A stretch of DNA of 38,998 nt from Actinomycetes bacterium (GCA_023264975.1 JAHFUS010000040.1:1-38998), one strand, 5' to 3'; counted from the first letter of the stretch, positions 19,401 through 25,950 are shown. Notes: generated by a model from the sequence alone, not told the origin. Made by a program: numbers and translations.

Positions 19401-19603
19401 CCGTCGTCCTCGAGCGACGACATGCGCACCAGATGCTGCGGGCGGGTTCCCGCGATCGGGTCGGGCGGGAGGGAAGACGGCGCGACCTCGTTGACCGCCC
19501 AGATCCGGTCGCGGCAGCGCACGACCTGGCCCAACTCGGGAACACCGATCTCCGCCGCTACGGCCGTCGTGCCTCCCAAGTGCTCAGGTCCTCCCGGCAA
19601 CAA
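16402..19603 (-). CDS. drmD: DISARM SNF2-like helicase DrmD, one frame break
   Basis: Restored, this is about 1067 residues. Visible motifs are Walker A DDVGLGKTIEAG (about 158-169), DEVH at 274-277, LSATPHNG near 310, FTEYRDTQKWL near 545, ATDAASEGIDLQ near 605 and EQRNGRVDRHGQ at 635-646, a full SNF2/superfamily 2 set. DrmD defines class 1 DISARM. Near 16647-16651 the frame shifts: after TVLDEL the true continuation is FAAQITADLDRLDAERAEQL in another frame, ending VPEEPA and TGA. One base must be removed or two added. All helicase motifs precede the break, so a truncated protein would lack only the last 80 or so residues. The start is uncertain: TTG at 19603 is the longest option, and a GGGAGG lies just inside it. 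Confidence 0.9.
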
Positions 19604-19716
19604 ACCGGCTGCACGAACCGTACGCCAGTGGACAGAACGGGGCGCCGTGCTGCCGGGGTTTGAGCCGGCCGCTCTCGATGGCTGGTTGGGCCGCAGGTCC
19701 AGGCATGCTTCGGGAA

Positions 19717-20121
19717 CTATTGGTGGAGCGCTAGCCCGGCGACGCCGCCGAAGACGGAGTCCGCCGTCAGCAGGGGCGCCATGATGTGGATGGCGGAGGC
19801 GGCGATCCAGAGGTCGTTGGCATGGACCCGGTCATGGAGGGCGTGACCGGCGAGCCGACAGGCGTGACGGAGTTCGGCGACCTCGGTGAGCAGCGTGTCG
19901 CTGACTGGCACGACCGTTGTCGCCCCGATGGTCTGCTCCAACCGGCGACGACGCTCGTCACCCCAGCCCGCGACCAGGGCGCCGTAGCGAAGCTCGGCAA
20001 CGGTGACCCCTGCGAGGAAGACCTGATGCCCGGCCATGAGCCCGACATGCGAATCGAACCGGGCACGCCGACGCCGGCTGATCGACGCGCTGAAGACGCC
20101 CGTGTCGACGAGGATCTTCAC
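19717..20121 (-). CDS. vapC: PIN-domain toxin, VapC-like
   Basis: This is a 134-residue protein. PIN-domain acidic residues are visible: D6 in KILVDTGVFS, E in VAELRYGA (about 43), D in HANDLWIAASA (about 102) and D in LLTADSVFG (about 119). These coordinate the metal in this ribonuclease family, whose members usually cleave tRNA or rRNA. The GTG start overlaps the stop of the upstream antitoxin gene by 4 nt (GTGA). The pair sits immediately upstream of the DISARM operon in the same direction, with a gap of about 110 bp, and may stabilise the mobile element. Confidence 0.88.
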   Translation of the reverse strand: MKILVDTGVFSASISRRRRARFDSHVGLMAGHQVFLAGVTVAELRYGALVAGWGDERRRRLEQTIGATTVVPVSDTLLTEVAELRHACRLAGHALHDRVHANDLWIAASAIHIMAPLLTADSVFGGVAGLALHQ

Positions 20122-20294
20122 GACTCAAGGGCAGTGGCGAACGCGTCGTCCTCGTCGTCGGACAGGTTCTCGATCAATAGGGCGTCAATCGATGCCAGTA
20201 CCGGGGCGGCCGCTAGCTGATCGTCGGTGAGATCGGCCGGCAGCAACGACGTTCCGTGCGGAGCCTGGCCCGAGTGTTGGACGGCGTCGCTCAC
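20118..20294 (-). CDS. Probable antitoxin of the VapC-like toxin
   Basis: This is a 58-residue acidic protein from a GTG start (VSDAVQHS...), ending in an aspartate/glutamate-rich tail, LSDDEDDAFATALES. Size, charge and the 4-nt overlap with the PIN-domain gene are those expected of a cognate antitoxin. I see no clear ribbon-helix-helix or AbrB DNA-binding motif at the N-terminus, so the antitoxin subfamily is not assigned. Longer in-frame starts exist upstream, but the extension is arginine- and glycine-rich and looks non-coding. Confidence 0.7.
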   Translation of the reverse strand: MSDAVQHSGQAPHGTSLLPADLTDDQLAAAPVLASIDALLIENLSDDEDDAFATALES

Positions 20295-20436
20295 GCCACC
20301 ATCGTACGCCCCGGTGGTGCATCGGCTCCAGCGTCGACCGGAGCGCGATGGGGGGTCCGGCTCGCTGGCTGAGCCCTCCGCTTCCCCGTGGCTCCCTACC
20401 TCGCCGGCGCTCACACCCCTTCCTGGTGGGCGCCGC

Positions 20437-20454
20437 ACGGGACTTCAGTCCCGT
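20437..20454. promoter_or_regulatory. 18-bp perfect palindrome
   Basis: ACGGGACTTCAGTCCCGT is an 8-bp inverted repeat around a 2-bp centre. It lies in the divergent spacer between the antitoxin gene and the 20733 gene. It could be an operator or a short hairpin. There is no direct evidence for a binding protein. Confidence 0.45.
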
Positions 20455-20658
20455 CAGCGACACCCGGGCTGCCCCCTCCTCAAGCATGACCTACGGGTGG
20501 CGAACCTTTCGGACGCGGGCGCCGTCGTCGCTCCCTCTCGGTTCGGCGCTGCCAGTCCCCCTTGTGTTGACCCCGCCAGGTGGGGCGACCGAACGCCCGG
20601 AGCGCCATCTGCCTCACCTGACGGTGCTCCCGAAATTCTTGCACCGTCGCGCCCTGGA

Positions 20659-20689
20659 CGGGAGTACGCCAGGGAGTGAACCCGGGAGT
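20659..20689 (+). repeat. Three GGGAGT repeats at 12-bp spacing
   Basis: CGGGAGT, AGGGAGT and CGGGAGT start at 20659, 20671 and 20683, exactly 12 bp apart, ending about 45 bp before the ATG at 20733. The same heptamer recurs five times at 23927-24011. This position fits an operator or a small iteron set upstream of the maintenance operon. Confidence 0.6.
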
Positions 20690-20732
20690 AGCGGTCCCCA
20701 CAGTCGCGTCTATCCCTACCGAGGAGGACGCG

Positions 20733-21434
20733 ATGCCGTCGGTGTTCGACAAGTTGGAACAGGAGTGGGCTCGTCTTGCTCCCCGCTTCCCAGGCCAGGA
20801 CCTGGAAGCCATCTGCGCTGTGGTCGGTGCGACCACCCTTGGCGAACTCCACGCCTGGGTCCGCTCCGCCGACCGGTCCGAAGCCGACCGGGTGATGGCC
20901 CCCCTGGCGGAGCGGGCGGCCGCAGGGTCCGAGTCCGCGGCCCGGGTCCTCCTACAGCTCCTACTTCCCGGCACATGTCGGTTGGCCGCCTCGTGGTGGG
21001 CGCTCGGCGACGCCGAGGAGCGGGCGTCGGCCGCCGTGACCGCCGTCTACCAGCGGATCCGGAACTATCCCATCGATCGCCGGCCCACGAAGGTGGCCGC
21101 CAACATCCTGCTCGACGCCGGCCAGGACCTGTGGCGGGCAGCGAAGAAGCTCAACGCCGAGCGGACCCGGGTTGTGTGCGTCGACCCCGGCGCAGTCATG
21201 GCCCCCCGGCGCCACGTCGAGCCCCACCCGGCCGACGAGCTGGCGGAGGCCATCCACGACGCGGTGGCCGCCGGCCACATCGCTGCCGGCGACGCCGAGC
21301 TGATCGTGGCCACCCGCATCGAGGGTCGGCGCCTGGCTGACCTCGCCATCGAGCGCGGCGCCAAGCTGCGGACGCTGCAGTGGCGCCGCCAGGTCGCCGA
21401 GGCGGTCTTGGCCAGGACGGGGAGCGCGGCGTGA
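20733..21434 (+). CDS. Sigma-like / helix-turn-helix protein of the plasmid module
   Basis: This is a 233-residue protein from an ATG with GAGGAGG upstream. The central part (LLLPGTCRLAASWWALGDAEERASAAVTAVYQRI) resembles the helical region-2-like core of sigma-factor-like proteins found on actinobacterial plasmids. The C-terminal segment DAELIVATRIEGRRLADLAIERG, then LRTLQWRRQVAEAVL, looks like a region-4-type helix-turn-helix. A regulatory, DNA-binding role is inferred and no catalytic motif is present. Its stop overlaps the GTG of the next gene by 4 nt, so the two are co-translated. The upstream GGGAGT repeats may be its own or its partner's binding sites. Confidence 0.6.
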   Translation: MPSVFDKLEQEWARLAPRFPGQDLEAICAVVGATTLGELHAWVRSADRSEADRVMAPLAERAAAGSESAARVLLQLLLPGTCRLAASWWALGDAEERASAAVTAVYQRIRNYPIDRRPTKVAANILLDAGQDLWRAAKKLNAERTRVVCVDPGAVMAPRRHVEPHPADELAEAIHDAVAAGHIAAGDAELIVATRIEGRRLADLAIERGAKLRTLQWRRQVAEAVLARTGSAA

Positions 21435-21859
21435 GCGTCGGTCGGTCCCTGCGGGTCGTCGCCGCCCGTGCCGGGACTCCCCGCCACCCGCCGGGACGTT
21501 TCGGGCCCGACGACTGCTACCCGGTGGCCGTGTGGCTGCCGGTCCTCGGGCCAGCCGCCTTCGAGGGCTGGCGACATCTGGCGGGGCGGCTTGCCCACCA
21601 CCCCGAGGGCGTCACCGTCTCGCTTGCCGGCCTGGCCGTCGACCTGGGCCTCGGCTCGCCTCACGGCAGCCAGTCCGTCGTGCAGCGCACGCTGCGTCGC
21701 CTCGAGCGCTTCGGTCTGCTGCGGTGGGCGGGCGAAGACTGTGTCGTGGTCAGCGCACGACTCCCCTTCGTCTCCCCGGCCCAGCTGGCCCGGCTGGCCC
21801 CGACGGTGCAGGCCCGCCACCGGGTGCTGCACGAGCGCGCCACCAGCCAGGCGTGCTGA
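21431..21859 (+). CDS. Winged-helix protein, paralogue of the 24272 product
   Basis: This is a 142-residue protein. The WLPVLGPAAFEGWRHLAGRL segment is followed by a helix-turn-helix-like LAGLAVDLGL...VVQRTLRRLERFGLLR and a small beta wing (CVVVSARLPFVSP). The same order of segments appears in the gene at 24272, so the two are paralogues. Such small winged-helix proteins are frequent on actinobacterial plasmids and integrative elements, usually without known function. A role in replication control or copy number is possible given the iteron-like repeats nearby. The start is a GTG overlapping the upstream stop (GTGA). Confidence 0.65.
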   Translation: MSVGRSLRVVAARAGTPRHPPGRFGPDDCYPVAVWLPVLGPAAFEGWRHLAGRLAHHPEGVTVSLAGLAVDLGLGSPHGSQSVVQRTLRRLERFGLLRWAGEDCVVVSARLPFVSPAQLARLAPTVQARHRVLHERATSQAC

Positions 21860-22235
21860 GCCTCGGCGGGATGGCTGGCGACCACGACGATCACGCGCCG
21901 CACCACATGCTGGGTGGCCGCCTCGGGAGTGCGCGGAAGGAGTCCCGATCAGCGGCGCTGACGTCCGGCTGGTCGTCGGTCGTGCTCCCTCGCAGGGCTT
22001 CTCTGCCGGCGGGTAGGTGGTCGTCGGCTTTCGGGCGCCCACACTCCCACGGCCCCGCGCCGCGTCAACCGGACGGCTCGACCCACTCCCTCGCTGCGCC
22101 TCGCTCGCTAGGGCCGCTGCGCTCTCGCCTCGCCTGGGGCGCCGGTTGACCCGGCGCTTTCGGCCGTGGCGGTCGGGCTTCGCAGCCGACGGACCTCCCG
22201 CCGGCAGCAACCACCAAACGAAAGGAGCAACACCA
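21860..22235. other. Spacer before ssb with a long structured repeat
   Basis: No gene is supported. It holds one CGGGAGT heptamer (21924-21930) and a degenerate neighbour (21937-21943), the first copy of the duplicated approximately 80-bp sequence, and the ssb ribosome-binding site AAAGGAG at 22221-22227. Confidence 0.5.
22063..22150. repeat. Duplicated structured intergenic element, copy A
   Basis: About 80 bp beginning CGTCAACCGGACGGCTCG are nearly identical to 24089-24167, in the same orientation. In this copy the ends are inverted: GTCAACCGG (22064-22072) and CCGGTTGAC (22142-22150) can form a long hairpin. Both copies lie 85-110 bp upstream of a gene start in the replication module. The interior is rich in CTCGCTGCGCC-type words that recur in other spacers nearby. 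Confidence 0.75.
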
Positions 22236-22574
22236 ATGACCAACCTATGGATCGGCGTCGGGCGACTGACCCGGGATCCCGAACTCCGCTACGCCGAGTC
22301 GGGCCGGGCGGTGGCCCCCATGCGGGTCGCCGTGCCCCGCTCGGGCGACGACGGCGCCGACTTCTTCGACGTGGTCGCCTTCGGCACCCTGGCCGAGGCG
22401 TGCGCCGAGCACCTGGCCAAGGGCCGTCGGGTCCTGGTCGAGGGCAGCCTGCGCCACAACACCTGGAACGATACCGAGGGCGCCCAGCGCTCGAAGGTCG
22501 AGATCATCGCCAACCGGGTGCAGTTCCTCGACGCCCCCCGGCGCGACGCAGGTTCCGCCGAACCCGCAGCCTGA
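22236..22574 (+). CDS. ssb: Single-stranded DNA-binding protein
   Basis: This is a 112-residue OB-fold SSB. The N-terminus MTNLWIGVGRLTRDPELRY and the strands VAPMRVAVPRSG, DFFDVVAFGTLAEACAEHLAKGRRVLVEGSL and KVEIIANRVQFLD follow the bacterial SSB pattern. It is shorter than chromosomal SSBs and ends in EPAA without the acidic DDDIPF-like tip that recruits host repair proteins, so it is probably an element-encoded SSB for replication or conjugative transfer. AAAGGAG lies 9 nt before the ATG. It converges on the XseA-like gene, with a hairpin between them. Confidence 0.9.
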   Translation: MTNLWIGVGRLTRDPELRYAESGRAVAPMRVAVPRSGDDGADFFDVVAFGTLAEACAEHLAKGRRVLVEGSLRHNTWNDTEGAQRSKVEIIANRVQFLDAPRRDAGSAEPAA

Positions 22575-22584
22575 CGGCTCCAGC

Positions 22585-22614
22585 GCCGGGCGGTCCGAGG
22601 TCGGGCCGCCCGGC
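22585..22614. terminator. Hairpin between convergent genes
   Basis: GCCGGGCGG and CCGCCCGGC form a perfect 9-bp GC stem around a 12-nt loop. It lies between the stops of ssb (+) and the XseA-like gene (-), the right place for a two-way terminator. There is no T run, as is common in high-GC actinobacteria. Confidence 0.65.
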
Positions 22615-22622
22615 AGCCGGGG

Positions 22623-23696
22623 TCAGCGAAGCACCAGCGCGGCGAGCACGACGAGGGCCACGACGGCGAGGAGGGCAACCGTGCGGGCCCGGCGGGTGCG
22701 CGCCTCGGACGCCTGCATCCGCTCGGCATGGTCCTTGAGCACGAGTCGCTCGTGGCGGTGGTGCTCGAAGGCGCGCACCTGCTCGACCAGCGTGTGGGCG
22801 GCGGCCGAGGGAGTCGGGCAGCTTCGATTGGCCACCCGGTCGGCCACGGTGGCGTCGCTGGCGTGGCCGATGGCGGTCCACACCGGAACGGGGCACTCGG
22901 CGATGGCCCGGGCCACCACCTCGGCGTCGAAGCAGGCGAGCTCGCCCCGACCGCCTCCACCGCGGGCGATGAGGATGACGTCGGGCCGGGCCCGGCCCAG
23001 GTGCGCCAACGCGTTGGCCACCGCCGCGGGCGCGGCTGGACCGGCCATGGGCACCGACCGGCGCAGGACCCGCCACTCCAGGCCTGAGCCGTCGAGGACG
23101 GCGTCGAGGTCGGCGGCGGCTGCGGTGCCGGCGCCGGCGATGACACCGATGCGCACGGGCCGCCCCGGCACCACCAGGGCCGCCTGGGCGTCGAGGGCGC
23201 CGGCGGCGGCCAGCTCGGCCACCAGGGTGACGCGACGGGCGGCCACCTCGGCCTGCTCCTCGTGGGCCACCACGCTGCACCCGACGAGGCGGAACCCTCC
23301 CCATGGAGCGTCGAAAGACACCGCGCCGGTGACGCTCGCCCCCATCCCGTCGCGCAGCTCCCGCCCGTCGTCCGCCAGCGCCGCGTCCACCTCAGCCAGC
23401 ACGGAGGCGAACAGCACCACGCGCACGACCGCCACCGCCGTGTCGGCGCCATCGCGGTGCTCGGCCAGTTCGAAGCTGGCCCACCGGCCCCGCCGACGCA
23501 GGCCGGTCACCACCCCGGTGACGGCCACCGAGCGCAGGCCGGCGCGGCCCACGGCCGCCTCCAGGCGGGCGAATAGTTCCGTCGGGCTGCACGACAGCGT
23601 GTCGGCCTCGGCGGTGGCGCCGGGATCGAACAGCCAGATGACCCGGCCCTCGCCCCCATCGGCCTGGCCGGCCGGTCCGTTCGTGTGCGGTTCCAT
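22623..23696 (-). CDS. XseA-like protein with C-terminal membrane segment
   Basis: This is a 357-residue protein. An N-terminal OB-like region (VAVTGVVTGLRRRGRWASFELAE) precedes the exonuclease VII large-subunit core. ILIARGGGGRGELACFDAEVVARAIA, PVWTAIGHASDATVADRVA and TPSAAAHTLVEQVRAFE match XseA motifs in order, although XseA usually has GGGSxEDLxxFN. The long coiled-coil C-terminus of XseA is mostly missing. Instead the protein ends in a basic stretch and a hydrophobic helix (VALLAVVALVVLAALVL) that could anchor it in the membrane. No xseB is nearby. The start ATG has GAGGAGG 7 nt upstream; GTG at 23699 is an alternative. Nuclease activity is uncertain. A role in handling transferred single-stranded DNA is inference. 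Confidence 0.75.
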   Translation of the reverse strand: MEPHTNGPAGQADGGEGRVIWLFDPGATAEADTLSCSPTELFARLEAAVGRAGLRSVAVTGVVTGLRRRGRWASFELAEHRDGADTAVAVVRVVLFASVLAEVDAALADDGRELRDGMGASVTGAVSFDAPWGGFRLVGCSVVAHEEQAEVAARRVTLVAELAAAGALDAQAALVVPGRPVRIGVIAGAGTAAAADLDAVLDGSGLEWRVLRRSVPMAGPAAPAAVANALAHLGRARPDVILIARGGGGRGELACFDAEVVARAIAECPVPVWTAIGHASDATVADRVANRSCPTPSAAAHTLVEQVRAFEHHRHERLVLKDHAERMQASEARTRRARTVALLAVVALVVLAALVLR

Positions 23697-23926
23697 CACG
23701 CACCCTCCTCACCTTGCCCGGGGGACTGAGCCGCCCGGGAACGGGATGGACGCGATCAGCCCCGCGTCGAGGTCGGCCTCCATTGTACCGGGCGGGGCGC
23801 CGGCACCGGGGACCCGGACCACCTGCGCCCTAACGGCGCGGGAGGCGTCGCCGCGGGTCCACGGGCGACCGGCGTCAGGCCGTTTCCCATTCGGCTACGG
23901 CCCGTCCGATGAGGGCGCAGAGCGGA

Positions 23927-24011
23927 CGGGAGTGCCTCGGGAGTGGCGGAGCGGTCGCTCGGGAGTAGGCCATGACCCCGGTCGGGAGTGGCGGTGCGCT
24001 CCCTCGGGAGT
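23927..24011 (+). repeat. Iteron-like array of CGGGAGT, about 22-bp phasing
   Basis: Five exact CGGGAGT heptamers start at 23927, 23938, 23960, 23983 and 24005, so the spacings are 11, 22, 23 and 22 bp, close to one or two helical turns. Two copies extend to CGGGAGTGGCGG. Helically phased direct repeats of about 22 bp are typical of plasmid iterons bound by a replication initiator, and of some operators. Confidence 0.7.
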
Positions 24012-24088
24012 CCCCTCGCTCCGAGCGGGCATGTCGGAGGAGCCCTGGAGCTCGGCTGCTGCTCAACGCCTACCACGGCCCGTCGGGG

Positions 24089-24167
24089 CGTCAACCGGAC
24101 GGCTCGACCCACTCCCTCGGCTGCGCCTCACTCGCTAGGGCCCGCTTCGCTCTCGCCTCGCCTGCGG
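24089..24167. repeat. Duplicated structured intergenic element, copy B
   Basis: This is a near-identical direct copy of the element at 22063. It starts CGTCAACCGGACGGCTCG, with scattered substitutions and single-base indels in the interior. The outer inverted repeat is degenerate here (GGCGTCAACCG against CGGTGGACGCC). Confidence 0.75.
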
Positions 24168-24271
24168 CGTCGGTGGACGCCCCTTGCCCGGACCGTGGTC
24201 TTCGGCGCCTGCAGCCGAGCTTCCCGGGCCCCGGCCGCCACAGCACCGCCCGGGCGAAAGGACCTACTCCG

Positions 24272-24691
24272 ATGGAAGACACCGACATCCTCGCCTTCGA
24301 GGGCTGGCACGACCCGCTGCTCGACAGCTTCGGCCAGGACCCCGATGGCACCTACGCCCGCCTGGCGTGGCTGCCCATCATCGGGCCGAGTTCGTTCCTG
24401 GTGTGGGGCACGCTGGCCGCCCAACTGCGCCGGGAGCGCACGGTGACATGGCAGCTGGCCGACCTGGCCGCCGCCCACGGCCTGCAGCGAAGCTCGGGGC
24501 GCAACGGCATGGTGCGCCGGACGCTGGCCCGCCTGGTCCAGTTCCACCTCCTGGTCGAGTCCGACCCCGGGACCTGGCTGGTACACCTGTCCGCCCCGCC
24601 CGTCTCCCGTCGCCAGCTCGAGCGCCTCCCCGCCGTGGTGGCCGAGCTGCATCAGGCGGCGTTCCAGGCTCCCCACCGCCAGGTGGGGTAG
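24272..24691 (+). CDS. Winged-helix protein, paralogue of the 21431 product
   Basis: This is a 139-residue protein. WLPIIGPSSFLVWGTLAAQL, then LADLAAAHGL...MVRRTLARLVQFHLLVE and a short wing (WLVHLSAPPVSRRQLERLP), align segment by segment with the product of 21431-21859. The shared WLP(V/I)xGPxxF segment, predicted helix-turn-helix and C-terminal helix indicate a duplicated family. GAAAGGA lies about 10 nt before the ATG. Its upstream region contains the phased CGGGAGT array, so it is a candidate for the protein that binds it. That link is inferred from position only. Confidence 0.65.
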   Translation: MEDTDILAFEGWHDPLLDSFGQDPDGTYARLAWLPIIGPSSFLVWGTLAAQLRRERTVTWQLADLAAAHGLQRSSGRNGMVRRTLARLVQFHLLVESDPGTWLVHLSAPPVSRRQLERLPAVVAELHQAAFQAPHRQVG

Positions 24692-24697
24692 TCGGGT

Positions 24698-24732
24698 GGC
24701 CGGCCCGGTGTTTGGGGAAGCCCGGGCCGGCC
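24698..24732 (+). terminator. Strong hairpin after the winged-helix gene
   Basis: GGCCGGCCCGG and CCGGGCCGGCC form a perfect 11-bp stem with a 13-nt loop, starting 7 nt after the stop codon. It is probably a terminator or a transcript-stabilising hairpin. A second small stem, GCGCCCG-TG-CGGGCGC, follows at about 24767-24782. Confidence 0.6.
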
Positions 24733-24805
24733 GCTCGCATCTCGCTGCGCCTTCCCCTGCGACGACGCGCCCGTGCGGGCGCATCTCCCACCTGGAGGTC
24801 AACCG

Positions 24806-25669
24806 ATGGCGAACTTCTCATCCCTGAGCGCCCTGGCGCTGGCCCGCCGTGGCTGGCCGGTGCTCGCCTGCCACGACGGGCCGGTGTGCAGCTGCGGGCG
24901 AAACGGCTGTCCGAGCCCGGGCAAGCACCCCCGCACCCGGCGGGGCCTGTACGACGCCACCACCGACGCGGCCACCATCGCCCGCTGGTTTCAGCGCTGG
25001 CCGAGCGCCAACCTGGGCGTGCGGACCGGCGCCCGGCCTGACGGAGCGGGCCTGGTGGTGCTCGACGTCGACCCCGCCCACGGTGGCGAGGCGGCGCTGG
25101 CCGAGCTGGTGGGCCGCCACGGCGCACTGCCGGTCACCCTGGAGGTGGCCACCGGTGGCGGCGGGCGCCACCTCTACTTCGCCCACCCGGGCCGGGCGGT
25201 GGCCAACAGCGCCGGGCGCCTCGGTGCCGGCCTCGACGTGCGGGGTGACGGCGGGTTCGTGGTCGTGCCCCCGAGCCGGCACCCGAGCGGCGCCCGCTAC
25301 CGCTGGCGGCCGGCCCCGGTGGCCGACCTGCCCGGGTGGTTGCACACGCTGCTGCTCCCCGTCCCGGCGACGCCCCGGCCCGCACCGGTGACGGTGGCCC
25401 GGCCGAAGGCGTGGGCGGCGGCGGCGCTCGCCGACGAGGTGGCGAACGTGCGGGGCGCGGGCGAGGGTGTGCGGAACCACACACTGAACCGGGCCGCCTT
25501 CGCCCTCGGCCAACTCGTCGGCGGAGGGCACCTGCCCGAGGCCGACGTGGTGGCATGGCTGCTCGACGCCGCGCTGTCGTCGGGGCTGGGTGAGCACGAG
25601 GCGGCGGCCACCATCGGGAGCGGCCTGCGGGCCGGGGCCGGCCGCCCCCGCCACCCGGTGGCCCGGTGA
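24806..25669 (+). CDS. Bifunctional DNA primase/polymerase
   Basis: This is a 287-residue protein of the prim-pol family (PF09250-type). N-terminal cysteines lie in CSCGRNGC-PSPGKHPR (28-43), the typical CxC...C-PGKHP start. The catalytic acidic pair is D87 and D89 in VVLDVDPAHGG, and the conserved GGGGRHLYF strand follows near 127-135. The C-terminal helical region contains NHTLNRAAFALGQLV. Such enzymes prime replication of plasmids, phages and integrative elements, which fits the neighbouring SSB and iteron-like repeats. GGAGG lies 8 nt before the ATG. No C-terminal helicase domain is fused, so a helicase would have to come from elsewhere. Confidence 0.9.
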   Translation: MANFSSLSALALARRGWPVLACHDGPVCSCGRNGCPSPGKHPRTRRGLYDATTDAATIARWFQRWPSANLGVRTGARPDGAGLVVLDVDPAHGGEAALAELVGRHGALPVTLEVATGGGGRHLYFAHPGRAVANSAGRLGAGLDVRGDGGFVVVPPSRHPSGARYRWRPAPVADLPGWLHTLLLPVPATPRPAPVTVARPKAWAAAALADEVANVRGAGEGVRNHTLNRAAFALGQLVGGGHLPEADVVAWLLDAALSSGLGEHEAAATIGSGLRAGAGRPRHPVAR

Positions 25670-25720
25670 GCGCGCCGGCGCGGGCGCTGCCCGGTGCTCG
25701 CGCGTGCAGGTGGCAGCTCG

Positions 25721-25792
25721 GGCGGTGGCGGCACACGGTGGTGGCACGGCCGCCCGGCGGTGGCGGCACACGGCTGGTGGCACGGCCGCCCG
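25721..25792 (+). repeat. Tandem repeat, two units of about 36 bp
   Basis: Two consecutive units begin GGCGGTGGCGGCACACGG and end GGCACGGCCGCC, starting at 25721 and 25756. They differ by a 1-2 bp insertion. A partial third unit start follows. Confidence 0.7.
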
Positions 25793-25800
25793 GCGGCGGC

Positions 25801-25865
25801 GTCAAGGGCCGCTGCGAGCCTCCGCTGCGCTTCGGTTCTCGCTCGGCCTGCGGCCCTCCCTTGAC
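25801..25865. repeat. Inverted repeat spacer element
   Basis: GTCAAGGG (25801-25808) and CCCTTGAC (25858-25865) bracket an interior with CCGC/GCGG pairing and the words CGCTGCGCTTCG and CTCGCTCGG. The form, GTCAA...TTGAC around a CGCTGCGC-rich core, resembles the element at 22063. Confidence 0.55.
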
Positions 25866-25896
25866 CCCTCCGGCGGCCGTGCCCCCGGGCTATCAG

Positions 25897-25922
25897 GCCA
25901 GCAAGGCAGGGGCCTTGCTGGC
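25897..25922. terminator. Perfect 11-bp hairpin
   Basis: GCCAGCAAGGC and GCCTTGCTGGC pair perfectly around an AGGG loop, 28 bp before the ArdC-like start codon. It could be a terminator for the primase transcript or an operator for the gene that follows. Confidence 0.55.
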
Positions 25923-25950
25923 ATCGCCAACACAACGAGGAGCGTGAGAG

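Larger units (their letters stand above)
20295..20732. other. Divergent spacer with palindrome and GGGAGT repeats
   Basis: This 438-bp spacer separates the leftward vapBC/DISARM block from the rightward replication module, so it should hold promoters in both directions. I cannot place convincing -35/-10 pairs. It contains a perfect palindrome (20437-20454) and three phased GGGAGT repeats (20659-20689), listed separately. No gene is supported. Confidence 0.5.
23697..24271. other. 575-bp spacer, candidate origin region
   Basis: No gene is supported. The spacer lies upstream of both the leftward XseA-like gene and the rightward 24272 gene. It contains the five phased CGGGAGT repeats and copy B of the duplicated element, and on the minus strand a TACAAT hexamer (23782-23787) that could be a -10 box for the XseA-like gene, without an obvious -35. 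The combination of iterons, structured DNA and flanking replication genes makes it the best candidate for a replication origin in the window. Confidence 0.5.
25670..25950. other. Spacer with tandem repeat and hairpins
   Basis: It contains a two-copy tandem repeat and two inverted repeats, listed separately. A GTG frame at 25666-25947 overlaps the primase stop by 4 nt and is open for 93 codons. Its product is low-complexity proline, glycine and arginine sequence over the repeats, so I do not call it. Confidence 0.5.

Noticed and set aside
12314-19603. A single 2429-codon frame suggesting a helicase-methylase fusion
   Set aside because: The middle is arginine-rich out-of-frame sequence. Shifting frame near 16649 restores the drmD C-terminus and stop, and drmMI then starts at an overlapping GTG.
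5259-19603. Considered BREX or a type I/III restriction system because of the large adenine methylase
   Set aside because: There is no pglZ, brxC or HsdS/Res-like gene. The DUF1998, PLD and paired helicase genes identify DISARM.
19604-19716. Possible promoter for the DISARM operon
   Set aside because: A TACGGT-like hexamer is present on the minus strand, but no matching -35 at proper spacing could be defended.
25721-25792. Tandem repeat considered as a CRISPR array
   Set aside because: There are only two full units, directly adjacent with no unique spacers, and no cas genes.
25666-25947. 93-codon GTG frame overlapping the primase stop
   Set aside because: Its product is low-complexity sequence over a tandem repeat and a hairpin element, so it is more likely non-coding spacer.
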